A stretch of 64,000 nucleotides of DNA from Pseudorhodoferax soli (GTDB taxonomy: Bacteria; Pseudomonadota; Gammaproteobacteria; Burkholderiales; Burkholderiaceae_C). The notes below the pieces were generated by a model. It saw nothing but the letters and a program-made list of their open reading frames with translations. It was not told where the DNA came from and ran no database searches. The first letter of the stretch is position 1, and each line of letters starts with the position of its first letter. Below, piece by piece: positions 25,448-33,802 of the stretch. The position numbers and the translations under genes are program-made. The stretch spans positions 1 to 64,000 of the forward strand of contig NZ_QPJK01000005.1 in the NCBI RefSeq assembly GCF_003337555.1, in the 5' to 3' direction.

Positions 25448-25616
25448 GGCGATTTCCACCCTTTCCTGTATTCAGATTTTTCGGCCGCCTTCTCGGCGCG
25501 GAGCCGCGCGCGCCAGAGAGGACACCGGCCCAATGGATACCCATTGGGCCATCCGGGACTTGCGTTGCCCTGAATTACTGTACACAATTAGACGCATAAA
25601 TCGTCTTCAATCCATC

Positions 25617-26342
25617 ATGCCCCGCAAGCCTGCCTCATCCCTGCGCCTGGTGGAACCGGTGCGCACGCCGCGCGATGCACCCAGCACGACGGACCAGATC
25701 GTCGAGTCCATCACGGGTGCCATCGTCGAGCAGCGCCTGATGCCCGGCACCAAGCTCGTTGAGCAGCAGATCGCCGACGTGTTCTCGGTCTCGCGCACGG
25801 TCGTGCGCCAGGCGCTGAACCAGCTCGCGCGCAGCCGGCTCGTCACGCTGCTGCCGGCGCGCGGTGCCTTCGTGGCCACGATGAGCGCGGAGGAGGCGCG
25901 CCAGGTGTTCGAGCTGCGCCGCCTGGTGGAAGGCGGCATGGCGCGCGAGCTGGCGGCCCGCATCACCGACGCGCAGATCGCCCAGCTGCGTGCGCACCTG
26001 CAGGACGAGCGCGACGCGGTCAAGCGGTCCGACGTGACCGGCCGCACCCGGCTGCTGGCCGACTTCCACGTGATCCTGGCGCGGCTGCTCGGCAACGAGG
26101 TGCTGGCCGAACTCATCGCCGACCTGCTCTCGCGCTCGCAGCTGATCGCCTTGATGTACCAGAGCGGCCACTCGGCCGAGCACTCGCAGTCCGAGCACAT
26201 CGAGATCGTCCAGGCGCTGGAGAAGCGCGACGGCCGCGCCGCGGCCAAGCTCATGGAGCAGCACATCACCAGCGTCGAGCGCAACCTGCGGCTCGATCCC
26301 CGCAGCCCCGACCTGGCCGCTGTCCTGCGGCCCAAGACCTGA
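25617..26342 (+). CDS. GntR-family (FCD) transcriptional regulator
   Basis: 241 residues from ATG 25617. The N-terminal GntR winged helix (about 20-90) is TTDQIVESITGAIVEQRLMPGTKLVEQQIADVFSVSRTVVRQALNQLARSRLV. An FCD effector domain with metal-type His residues follows (LADFHVILARLLGN, SEHIEIVQALEKRDGRAAAKLMEQHI). It lies 23 bases before puuE in the same direction, so it probably regulates the urate/allantoin genes. A TGTACA palindrome at 25579-25584, 33 bases before its start, could be an autoregulatory site related to the GTATAC motifs near hiuH. Confidence 0.9.
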   Translation: MPRKPASSLRLVEPVRTPRDAPSTTDQIVESITGAIVEQRLMPGTKLVEQQIADVFSVSRTVVRQALNQLARSRLVTLLPARGAFVATMSAEEARQVFELRRLVEGGMARELAARITDAQIAQLRAHLQDERDAVKRSDVTGRTRLLADFHVILARLLGNEVLAELIADLLSRSQLIALMYQSGHSAEHSQSEHIEIVQALEKRDGRAAAKLMEQHITSVERNLRLDPRSPDLAAVLRPKT

Positions 26343-26364
26343 ACCTGAAAGAACACACGTGACC

Positions 26365-27324
26365 ATGGCCTCCTCCAGCGCCACCCCCCAGTACCCGCGC
26401 GACCTGCGCGGCTACGGCCGCAACCCGCCGCACGCGCAATGGCCCGGCCAGGCCCGCGTGGCCGTGCAGTTCGTGCTGAACTACGAGGAGGGCAGCGAGA
26501 ACTCGGTGCTGCACGGCGATGCCGGCAGCGAGCAGTTCCTGTCCGAGATGTTCAACCCCAACGCCTATGCGGCCCGCCACATGAGCATGGAGGGCATCTA
26601 CGAGTACGGCTCGCGCGTGGGCGTATGGCGACTGCTGCGCGAGTTCGAGAAGCGCGGCCTGCCGCTCACGGTGTTCGGCGTGTCGATGGCGCTGCAGCGC
26701 TGCCCCGAGGTCACCGCCGCCTTCGTCGAACTGGGTCACGAGATCGCCTGCCACGGCTGGCGCTGGATCCACTACCAGAACACCAGCGAGGCCAAGGAGC
26801 GCGAGCACATGCGCCTGGGCATGGAGGTGCTCGAACGCCTGACCGGCCAGCGTGCGCTGGGCTGGTACACCGGCCGCGACAGCCCCAACACGCGCCGCCT
26901 GGTGGCCGACTACGGCGGCTTCGAGTACGACAGCGACTACTACGGCGACGACCTGCCGTTCTGGCTGCAGGTGCGCAAGACCGACGAGAGCCTGGCGCCG
27001 CAGCTCGTCGTGCCCTACACGCTGGATTGCAACGACATGCGTTTCGCGCTCCCGCAGGGCTTCAGCCATGGCGACGAGTTCTTCGAGTACCTGCGCGACG
27101 CCTTCGACGTGCACTACGCCGAGGGCGACGAGCGGCCCTCGATGATGAGCATCGGCATGCACTGCCGCCTGCTCGGCCGACCCGGCCGCATGCGTGCGCT
27201 GCAGCGCTTCCTGGACCACGTGCAATCGCACGACCGGGTCTGGGTCACGCGCCGCATCGACATCGCACGCCACTGGAAGCAGGAGCATCCCTTCGATGCC
27301 AACACCGCCTTTGTCTGGGAATGA
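26365..27324 (+). CDS. puuE: Allantoinase PuuE (polysaccharide deacetylase fold)
   Basis: A metal-independent-type allantoinase opening allantoin to allantoate, about 319 residues. It has the PuuE hallmarks YPRDLRGYGRNPPHAQWPGQARVAVQFVLNYEEGSE, GIYEYGSRVGVWRLLREFEKRGLPLTVFGV, EIACHGWRWIHYQN, WYTGRDSPNTRRLV and HCRLLGRPGR. A GTG two codons upstream (26359) could also start translation. The stop overlaps the next start by ATGA, coupling it to the UraD-AllC fusion. Confidence 0.94.
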   Translation: MASSSATPQYPRDLRGYGRNPPHAQWPGQARVAVQFVLNYEEGSENSVLHGDAGSEQFLSEMFNPNAYAARHMSMEGIYEYGSRVGVWRLLREFEKRGLPLTVFGVSMALQRCPEVTAAFVELGHEIACHGWRWIHYQNTSEAKEREHMRLGMEVLERLTGQRALGWYTGRDSPNTRRLVADYGGFEYDSDYYGDDLPFWLQVRKTDESLAPQLVVPYTLDCNDMRFALPQGFSHGDEFFEYLRDAFDVHYAEGDERPSMMSIGMHCRLLGRPGRMRALQRFLDHVQSHDRVWVTRRIDIARHWKQEHPFDANTAFVWE

Positions 27325-29105
27325 ACATGCCGCTGACGCTGGAGCAACTCAACACCGCCACGCAGGCCGACTTCGTCGCCTTGCTGGAGGGCACCTACGA
27401 ACATTCGCCCTGGGTGGCCGAGGGCGCCTGGGCCGCGCGGCCCTTCGCCTCGCTGGCTGCACTCAAGGCGGCGCTGGCCGGGTCGGTGCGCCGCGCCGGC
27501 CGCGACCTGCAGATGGCGCTGGTGCGCGCCCACCCCGAGCTGGCCGGCAAGGCCATGGCCAGCAACAGCCTGACGGCCGAATCGACCAACGAGCAGAGCA
27601 AGGCGGGCCTGACCAACTGCACGCCCGATGAGCTCGCGCTGATCGGCCGCCTGAACGCGCAGTACAACGCGCGCTTCGGCTTCCCGTTCATCATGCCGGT
27701 GCGCGGGCCGCGCGGCACCGGGCTGTCCAAGCAGCAGATCATCGCCACGGTGCAGCGCCGGCTGAACCACCACCCGGACTACGAGTTCGCCGAGGCGCTG
27801 CGCGCGATCCACCGCATCGCCGAAATCCGGCTGGACGACAAGTTCGGCCAGGCGCCCGTGCTGGGCAACCTGGTGTGGGACTGGTCGGAGCAGTTGGCCG
27901 CCCACTCCGACCCCGGCTATGCCGAGCGCGGCGAACTCACGGTCACCTATCTGACCGACGCGCACCGCGCCTGCGCCGCGCAGCTGGCCGCCTGGATGCG
28001 CGAGGACTGCGGCTTCGACGAGGTCGGCATCGACGCCGTCGGCAACGTGGTCGGCATCTACCACGGCACGGACCGCGATGCACCACGGCTGCTGACCGGC
28101 AGCCACTACGACACCGTGCGCAATGGCGGCAAGTACGACGGCCGCCTCGGCATCCTGGTGCCCATGGCCTGCGTGCGCGAACTGCACCGCGCCGGCCGCC
28201 GCCTGCCCTACGGCTTCGAGGTCGTCGGCTTCGCGGAGGAAGAGGGCCAGCGCTACAAAGCCGTGTTCCTCGGCTCGGGCGCGCTGACGGGCGACTTCGA
28301 CCCGAACTGGCTCGACCAGCAGGACGCCGACGGCATCACCATGCGCGCAGCCATCGCCAACGCCGGCCTGCGCGTGGAGGACATCGCGGGCCTCCAGCGC
28401 GACCCGGCCCGGTACCAGGGCTTCGTGGAAGTCCACATCGAGCAGGGCCCGGTGCTCAACGAGATGGACCTGCCGCTGGGCATCGTGACCTCGATCAACG
28501 GCAGCGTGCGCTACGTGGGCGAAGTCATCGGCATGGCCAGCCACGCCGGCACCACGCCGATGGACCGGCGCCGCGATGCCGCCGCCGCCGTGGCCGAGCT
28601 GGTGCTGTTCATGGAAAAGCGCGCCGCGGCCGAGCCGCACCTGGTCGCCACGGTGGGCATGCTCGAGGTGCCGAGCGGCTCCATCAACGTGGTGCCTGGC
28701 CGCTGCAAGTTCAGCCTGGACATCCGCGCCACCACCAACGAAGCGCGCGACGCCTGCGAGCGCGACGTGCTGGCCGAGCTGCAGGCCATCTGCGAGCGCC
28801 GCGGCGTGCACCACCAGGTCGAGCAGACGATGCGCGCGTCGGCGGCACCCAGCGCGGCAGCCTGGCAACAGCGCTGGGAGCAGGCCGTGCAGGCCCTGGG
28901 CCTGCCGCTGTACCGCATGCCCAGCGGGGCCGGCCACGACGCCATGAAGCTGCATGAGCGCATGCCCCAGGCCATGCTGTTCGTGCGTGGCGAGAACGCC
29001 GGCATCAGCCACAACCCGCTGGAATCGACCACCAACCACGACATGGAACTCAGCGTGCGCGCGTTCCAGACCCTTCTCGACCAACTCGCGAGCGAACAAG
29101 CATGA
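27321..29105 (+). CDS. Bifunctional OHCU decarboxylase / allantoate amidohydrolase fusion
   Basis: A single 594-residue chain with two catabolic steps. Residues 1 to about 170 are UraD: HPELAGKAM (catalytic His), TNEQSKAGLTNC, FGFPFIMPVRG; this part decarboxylates OHCU to S-allantoin. Residues about 180-594 are an M20-type Zn amidohydrolase of the AllC/HyuC group: GSHYDTVRNGGKYDGRLG (metal His and Asp), FAEEEGQRY, HIEQGPVLNEMDLPLGIV, MASHAGTTPMDRRRDA, and PSGAGHDA near the end. The fusion joins steps on either side of PuuE, which is the adjacent upstream gene. The start overlaps the puuE stop (ATGA), with a second ATG two codons later. Confidence 0.92.
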   Translation: MNMPLTLEQLNTATQADFVALLEGTYEHSPWVAEGAWAARPFASLAALKAALAGSVRRAGRDLQMALVRAHPELAGKAMASNSLTAESTNEQSKAGLTNCTPDELALIGRLNAQYNARFGFPFIMPVRGPRGTGLSKQQIIATVQRRLNHHPDYEFAEALRAIHRIAEIRLDDKFGQAPVLGNLVWDWSEQLAAHSDPGYAERGELTVTYLTDAHRACAAQLAAWMREDCGFDEVGIDAVGNVVGIYHGTDRDAPRLLTGSHYDTVRNGGKYDGRLGILVPMACVRELHRAGRRLPYGFEVVGFAEEEGQRYKAVFLGSGALTGDFDPNWLDQQDADGITMRAAIANAGLRVEDIAGLQRDPARYQGFVEVHIEQGPVLNEMDLPLGIVTSINGSVRYVGEVIGMASHAGTTPMDRRRDAAAAVAELVLFMEKRAAAEPHLVATVGMLEVPSGSINVVPGRCKFSLDIRATTNEARDACERDVLAELQAICERRGVHHQVEQTMRASAAPSAAAWQQRWEQAVQALGLPLYRMPSGAGHDAMKLHERMPQAMLFVRGENAGISHNPLESTTNHDMELSVRAFQTLLDQLASEQA

Positions 29106-30343
29106 CCACGACGACCACCACCTACGACGCCATCGACCGCTGGGTCGATGCGCACTTCGACGAGCAGGTGCGCTTCCTGCAGGCCCTGGTGCAGGTGCCG
29201 ACCGACACGCCGCCCGGCAACAACACGCCGCATGCCCAGCGCACGGCCGCACTGCTCAAGGACTTCGGCTTCGAGGCGCAGGCGCACGAGGTGCCGGCCG
29301 CCACCGTGCAGGCCCATGGCCTGGAGTCCATCACCAACCTCGTGGTGCAGCGCCGCTACGGCAAGGGCGGCCGCGTCGTGGCCCTGAATGCCCACGGCGA
29401 CGTGGTGCCACCCGGCGAAGGCTGGACGCAGAAGCCCTACGGCGGCGAGGTCGTGGACGGCAAGCTCTACGGCCGCGCCGCGGCCGTCAGCAAGTGCGAT
29501 TTCTCCACCTTCAGCTTTGCCACGCGCGCGCTGGAGGCGGCCGGCGTGCCGCTGGCCGGCGGTGTCGATCTGCTGTTCACCTACGACGAGGAATTCGGTG
29601 GCGAACTCGGCCCGCAATGGCTGCTGGACAAAGGCATCACCCGCCCGGACCTGGAGATCGCCGCCGGCTTCAGCTACCAGGTGGTCACCGCCCACAACGG
29701 CTGCCTGCAGCTGGAGGTCACGGTGCACGGCAAGATGGGCCATGCCGCCGTGCCCGAGACCGCGGTGGATGCCCTGCAGGCCGCCAACCGCATCCTGACG
29801 GCGCTGTACGCGGAGAACGGCGAGCTGCGCAAGACCAAGAGCGCGGTCGAGGGCATCAACCACGGCTACATCAACGTGGGCCAGATCAACGGCGGCACCA
29901 ACACCAACGTGGTGCCCGGCAAGGTCGTGCTCAAGGTGGACCGCCGCATGATTCCCGAGGAAGACCCGGTGGCGGTCGAGGCCCGGCTGCGCCAGCTGAT
30001 CGTGCAGGCGGCCGAAGGGCAGGCCGGCATCACGGTGGAGATCAAGCGCCTGCTGATGGCCCATGCCATGAAGCCGCTGGCCGGCAATGCGCCCCTGGTC
30101 GAGTCGCTGTGCAGCCATGCCACGGCCCTGTTCGGCGAGCCCGTGAAGGCCTCGGGCACGCCGCTGTACACCGATGCGCGCCTGTTCAGCGAGCGCGGCA
30201 TCCCGGCCGTGATCTACGGCGCCGGCCCGCGCACCGTGCTCGAGTCCAACGCCAAGCGCGCCGACGAGCACATCGTGCTGGAAGACCTGCGCCGCGCCAC
30301 CAAGGTGGTGGCGCGCACGCTGTTCGATCTGCTCAAGGCGTGA
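29102..30343 (+). CDS. M20/M25/M40-family amidohydrolase
   Basis: 413 residues, cytosolic, of the ArgE/DapE group, with start overlapping the AllC stop by ATGA. Visible motifs are [20 protein letters not shown] (metal His and Asp), [12 protein letters not shown] (general-base Glu), the dimerisation domain with [11 protein letters not shown], and a late metal His in [10 protein letters not shown]. The usual bridging-metal segment GRGAxDMKGG is here [10 protein letters not shown], so the conserved Asp is missing at its normal place. I recall relatives with AVSKSDF, so this may be a subfamily trait. Its place at the end of the purine operon suggests an amide or carbamoyl hydrolysis after allantoate, but the substrate is unknown. 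Confidence 0.85.
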   Translation: MTTTTTTYDAIDRWVDAHFDEQVRFLQALVQVPTDTPPGNNTPHAQRTAALLKDFGFEAQAHEVPAATVQAHGLESITNLVVQRRYGKGGRVVALNAHGDVVPPGEGWTQKPYGGEVVDGKLYGRAAAVSKCDFSTFSFATRALEAAGVPLAGGVDLLFTYDEEFGGELGPQWLLDKGITRPDLEIAAGFSYQVVTAHNGCLQLEVTVHGKMGHAAVPETAVDALQAANRILTALYAENGELRKTKSAVEGINHGYINVGQINGGTNTNVVPGKVVLKVDRRMIPEEDPVAVEARLRQLIVQAAEGQAGITVEIKRLLMAHAMKPLAGNAPLVESLCSHATALFGEPVKASGTPLYTDARLFSERGIPAVIYGAGPRTVLESNAKRADEHIVLEDLRRATKVVARTLFDLLKA

Positions 30344-30420
30344 TCCACATCAAGGCCCGGCCGCTGCGCCGGTCCTAGAGTCTGCTCCACAGCTTCCAAC
30401 GAAACCCGAGAGGACAAGAC

Positions 30421-30879
30421 ATGCGCATCCCACGCAATACCCTGGCGCTGCTCGCCGCCTGTGTGCTGGCCGGCCCGGCGCTGGCCGCCGGCCCCTGCGA
30501 GGCCGAGATCGACGGCACCGACGCCATGCAGTTCAGCAAGGCCACGCTGGCCGTGCCGGCCAGCTGCAAGCAGTTCAAGCTCACGCTCAAGCACGTGGGC
30601 AAGCTGCCCAAGGCCGCCATGGGCCACAACTGGGTGTTGAGCAAGACGGCCGACATGGCCGGCGTGGCCAGCGATGGCATCGCCGCCGGCCTGCCCAACG
30701 ACTACCTCAAGCCCGGCGATGCGCGCGTGCTCGCCGCGACCAAGGTCATCGGCGGCGGCGAGAGTGCCTCGGTCAGCTTCGACGTGGCCAAGCTCAAGGC
30801 CGCCGAGGCCTACAGCTACTTCTGCTCGTTCCCCGGCCACTCGGCCATCATGAAGGGCACGCTGACGCTGGCGAAGTAG
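30421..30879 (+). CDS. azu: Azurin (type I copper protein)
   Basis: A periplasmic blue copper electron carrier of 152 residues. A signal peptide (about 1-22, ending GPALAA) precedes mature [17 protein letters not shown]. The copper ligands are visible: His in GHNWVL, and Cys, His and Met in [14 protein letters not shown]. The disulfide Cys pair is in GPCEAEID and PASCKQF. It is a single gene with its own rho-independent terminator, and is not part of the upstream purine operon (77-bp gap). Its redox partner is not in the window. Confidence 0.96.
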   Translation: MRIPRNTLALLAACVLAGPALAAGPCEAEIDGTDAMQFSKATLAVPASCKQFKLTLKHVGKLPKAAMGHNWVLSKTADMAGVASDGIAAGLPNDYLKPGDARVLAATKVIGGGESASVSFDVAKLKAAEAYSYFCSFPGHSAIMKGTLTLAK

Positions 30880-30898
30880 GCCGGGCTTCCTTCTGCAC

Positions 30899-30937
30899 AA
30901 GCGGTTGCGGGCCTGGCCCGCAGCCGCTTTATCTTTT
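30899..30937 (+). terminator. Rho-independent terminator after azurin
   Basis: A 15-base stem with one mismatch (aagcggttgcgggcc pairing with ggcccgcagccgctt, so a very tight loop) runs 30899-30928 and is followed by tttatctttt. It lies 20 bases after the azurin stop. Confidence 0.85.
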
Positions 30938-31064
30938 GGGGGCTCGCACGCCGGCGCATAAGCTTGCGCGAAAAGCTTCGTTGGGTTGCGGCGCGGTGCT
31001 TCGAACAATGGCCTGCTGCGCGCCCAGCACCGCCGCCGGCGGTGGCGGCGCGCCAGGAGCCCGC

Positions 31065-31301
31065 ATGTCCGATCTCTCACCGCTGTCCGATGCCGCGCTG
31101 GACCGCCTGTTCCGCCAGGCCCGCACGGTGCACGCCTTCCAGCCCGTGGCCGTCTCCGACGCCACGCTGCACCAGCTGTACGACCTGCTGAAGTGGGGCC
31201 CCACGGCCTTCAACGCCCAGCCTGCGCGCTATGTGTTCGTGCGCAGCGCCCAGGCCAAGGCGAGCTTGTTGCCCTTCGACGAAGCCGCGAGGATCGTGTG
31301 A
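31065..31301 (+). pseudogene. Truncated RutE/nitroreductase-family fragment
   Basis: 78 residues preceded by a good Shine-Dalgarno (caggag). The first 65 residues match the N-terminus of malonic semialdehyde reductase RutE/nitroreductases: [59 protein letters not shown]. Full-length members are about 195 residues; here the chain ends after [11 protein letters not shown], so most of the FMN-binding fold is gone. The stop overlaps the next start as TGATG, so the fragment may still serve as a translational lead-in for the monooxygenase. It probably arose by an internal deletion. Confidence 0.75.
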
Positions 31302-32653
31302 TGACGCAGCGCAAACTGCGCCTGGGCGCCTTCATCATGGCCACCGGCCACCACATCGCGGCCTGGCGCCATCCAGGGTCCCAGATCGACTCGGGCGTCA
31401 ACATCGACCACTACATCGAAGTCGCGCAGACGGCCGAGCGCGGCCTGTTCGACCAGGTCTTCGTGGCCGACAGCCCGGGCATCGGCTTCCGCGGCGACGA
31501 GGAGGCGCTGCGCCGCCAGGGCCGCGTGTCCTACTTCGAACCTGTCACGCTGTGGGCGGCGTTGTCGGCGGTGACGAAGCACATCGGCTTCGTCGCGACG
31601 GCCTCCACGACCTACGAAGACCCCTACCTGCTGGCGCGCAAGTTCGCCTCGCTGGACCACATCAGCAAGGGCCGCGCGGCCTGGAACGTAGTGACCACCA
31701 GCGCCGACAACGTCCACGGCAACTTCGGCCTCGATGCCCACCCGGATCCGGCCCTGCGCTATGAGCGCGCGCACGAGTTCGTCCAGGTGGTCAAAGGCCT
31801 GTGGGACAGCTTCGAGGACGACGCCTTCGTGCGCGATGGGGGCTCGGGCGTCTACTTCGATCCAGCCAAGCTGCATGCGCTCAACCACGTGGGCAAGCAC
31901 TTCAAGGTGAAGGGGCCGCTGAACCTGGAACGCCCGCCCCAGGGCTACCCGGTGATCTTGCAGGCCGGCTCGTCGGAGGACGGCAAGGAGCTGGCCGCCG
32001 CCACGGCCGAGGCCATCTTCACGGCCTGGACCAGCCTGGCCGAGGCGCAGGCCTTCTACCGCGACGTCAAGGGCCGCATGGCGCGGTACGGCCGCAGGCC
32101 TGAGCAGCTGCTGGTGCTGCCCGGCATCTCGCCCGTGGTCGGCCGCACCGAGGAGGAAGCCCGGGCCAAGTGGGCCGAGCTGCAATCCCTGATCCATCCT
32201 TCGGTGGGCCTGGCCGCGATCGCGCCGTTCTGGCCTGGCGAAGACCTGAGCCGCTGGGACCTGGACGCGCCGCCGCCGTACATCCCCGAGGCGCCCAAGG
32301 GCATCCAGAGCCGCGCCCAGGTGGTGCTGGAGCTCGCGCGGCGCGAGGGTTTCACCGTCCGCCAGCTCTACGAATACCTGGCCGGCGCACGTGGCCACTG
32401 GGTGGTGGTGGGCACGCCCGTGCAGATCGCCGACCGCATGCAGGAATGGTTCGAGAACGGCGCGGCCGACGGCTTCAACGTCATGCCGCCGGTGCTGCCG
32501 GCCTCGCTCAACGAGTTCGTCGACCTAGTGGTGCCCGAACTGCAGCGGCGCGGGTTGTTCCGCACTGCCTACGAAGGCCGCACGCTGCGCGAGAACCTGG
32601 GGCTCGAACGGCCGGGCAACGCGTTCGCGCAGGGGCAGCGCCAGGCCGCCTGA
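31301..32653 (+). CDS. LLM-class flavin-dependent monooxygenase (NtaA/SnaA/DszA type)
   Basis: 450 residues from ATG 31301, preceded by gagga. It is a two-component FMNH2-dependent monooxygenase of the NtaA/SnaA/DszA/DmoA group. Visible segments are LRLGAFIMATGHHIAAWRHP, YIEVAQTAERGLFDQVFVAD, FEPVTLWAALSAVTKHIGFVATASTTYEDPYLLARKFASLDHISKGRAAWNVVTT, GYPVILQAGSSEDGKELAA and GFNVMPPVLP. Such enzymes oxidise chelators, sulfides, sulfonates or heterocycles and need a separate flavin reductase, which is not seen here; the truncated nitroreductase upstream cannot supply it. The substrate is unknown. Confidence 0.9.
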   Translation: MTQRKLRLGAFIMATGHHIAAWRHPGSQIDSGVNIDHYIEVAQTAERGLFDQVFVADSPGIGFRGDEEALRRQGRVSYFEPVTLWAALSAVTKHIGFVATASTTYEDPYLLARKFASLDHISKGRAAWNVVTTSADNVHGNFGLDAHPDPALRYERAHEFVQVVKGLWDSFEDDAFVRDGGSGVYFDPAKLHALNHVGKHFKVKGPLNLERPPQGYPVILQAGSSEDGKELAAATAEAIFTAWTSLAEAQAFYRDVKGRMARYGRRPEQLLVLPGISPVVGRTEEEARAKWAELQSLIHPSVGLAAIAPFWPGEDLSRWDLDAPPPYIPEAPKGIQSRAQVVLELARREGFTVRQLYEYLAGARGHWVVVGTPVQIADRMQEWFENGAADGFNVMPPVLPASLNEFVDLVVPELQRRGLFRTAYEGRTLRENLGLERPGNAFAQGQRQAA

Positions 32654-32662
32654 GCGCGGCGG

Positions 32663-33559
32663 CTAGGCGGCGACGCCCGCCGCCTGCGCGCGGATCCAGC
32701 GCCGGAACGCCGTGAGCGGCGGGTACCAGGCCCGGTTGGCGGCGCAGGCCAGGTAGTAGCGCCCGGCGCTGCGGCTGCGCACGTCGACGGCCGGCACCAG
32801 GGTGCCGCGCGCCAGTTCTTCCTGGAACAGGAACTCCGGCAGCAGGGCCACGCCCAACCCGGCCGCAGCCGCCTGCATCGCCGTGGCGAACTGGTCGGTG
32901 CTCATGCCCGCGTCGCCGCCGAACACCAGGCCCTGGGCGCCGAACCAATCCGCCCAGGCCTGCGGCCGCGAGGACAGGTGCAGCAGCGGCGCGGCCAGCA
33001 GCTCGGCCGGCGCCGCGAAGCCGTGCTGCGCCTTCAGTGCACGCGAGCAGGCCGGCACCACGGTTTCCTCGAACAGGAAATCGAGCTCGGCGCGCGGCCA
33101 TTCGGGCGCGCCGTAGTGCAGGGCGGCGTCCACGCCGTCGGTCTCCATGTTGAAGGGCTCCAGCCGCGTGACGAGGTTCAGCGTCACGCCAGGGTTCTTC
33201 TGCGTGAAGTCGGGCAACAGCGGGGCCAGCCAGCGCGTGCCCATGGTGGGCAGGATGGCCAGGGTGAGCGTGCCGGCGTCGGGGCTGGCCTTCAGGCGCA
33301 GCGTCGCCTGCGAGATGGCGCGCAGGGCCTGGCGCAGCTCGTTGGCATAGGCCTCGCCGGCCGGGGTCAGGCGCACCGTCTGGCGTTCGCGCGCGAACAG
33401 CTCGACGCCAACGATGTCCTCGAGCGCGCGGATCTGCCGGCTCACCGCACTTTGCGTCAGGCTCAACTCCTCGGCGGCCGCCGTGAACTTCTGCAGCCGG
33501 GCGCAGGCCTCGAAGGCCACCAGCAGTCCCATGGAGGGGAGGTATTTCCGTGCGTGCAT
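32663..33559 (-). CDS. LysR-family regulator, divergent from the Bug/HglS operon
   Basis: 298 residues from ATG 33559 (GcvA-like group). The N-terminal helix-turn-helix is YLPSMGLLVAFEACARLQKFTAAAEELSLTQSAVSRQIRALEDIVGVELFARERQTVRLTPAGEAYANELRQAL. The effector domain includes LPTMGTRWLAPLLPDFTQKNPGVTLNLVTRLEPF and DGVDAALHYGAPEWPRAELDFLFEE. It is divergent from the Bug-type binding protein gene with an inverted repeat between them, so it likely controls the 33803-37643 operon. Confidence 0.9.
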   Translation of the reverse strand: MHARKYLPSMGLLVAFEACARLQKFTAAAEELSLTQSAVSRQIRALEDIVGVELFARERQTVRLTPAGEAYANELRQALRAISQATLRLKASPDAGTLTLAILPTMGTRWLAPLLPDFTQKNPGVTLNLVTRLEPFNMETDGVDAALHYGAPEWPRAELDFLFEETVVPACSRALKAQHGFAAPAELLAAPLLHLSSRPQAWADWFGAQGLVFGGDAGMSTDQFATAMQAAAAGLGVALLPEFLFQEELARGTLVPAVDVRSRSAGRYYLACAANRAWYPPLTAFRRWIRAQAAGVAA

Positions 33560-33677
33560 GAACTCGTGTGCGCCACCGACACCAGGCAAAGGCCCTCGCG
33601 GAGCGGCCCTGGAGAGGGAAAACAGCGGTACTGCGCGCGATTCTAGCCAGCGCCGGCCTACGTGTTTCCCGCAATGG

Positions 33678-33698
33678 TTCATTCCGTTTACGAATGAA
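33678..33698. promoter_or_regulatory. Inverted repeat TTCATTC-N7-GAATGAA between LysR and the Bug gene
   Basis: Perfect 7-base arms around CGTTTAC contain a T-N11-A LysR box (TTCCGTTTACGAA). It lies 119 bases before the LysR start and 105 bases before the Bug start, suited to control both divergent promoters. Confidence 0.6.
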
Positions 33699-33802
33699 GT
33701 TCTTCCGAAACATTGATTGATCTCAAGACCGCTTGTCGGAAACATCCGTGTCTTTTCGGCGCGCCCGCTGGGCGATGCCACCGATTCCCGGAGAGCCTCC
33801 CG

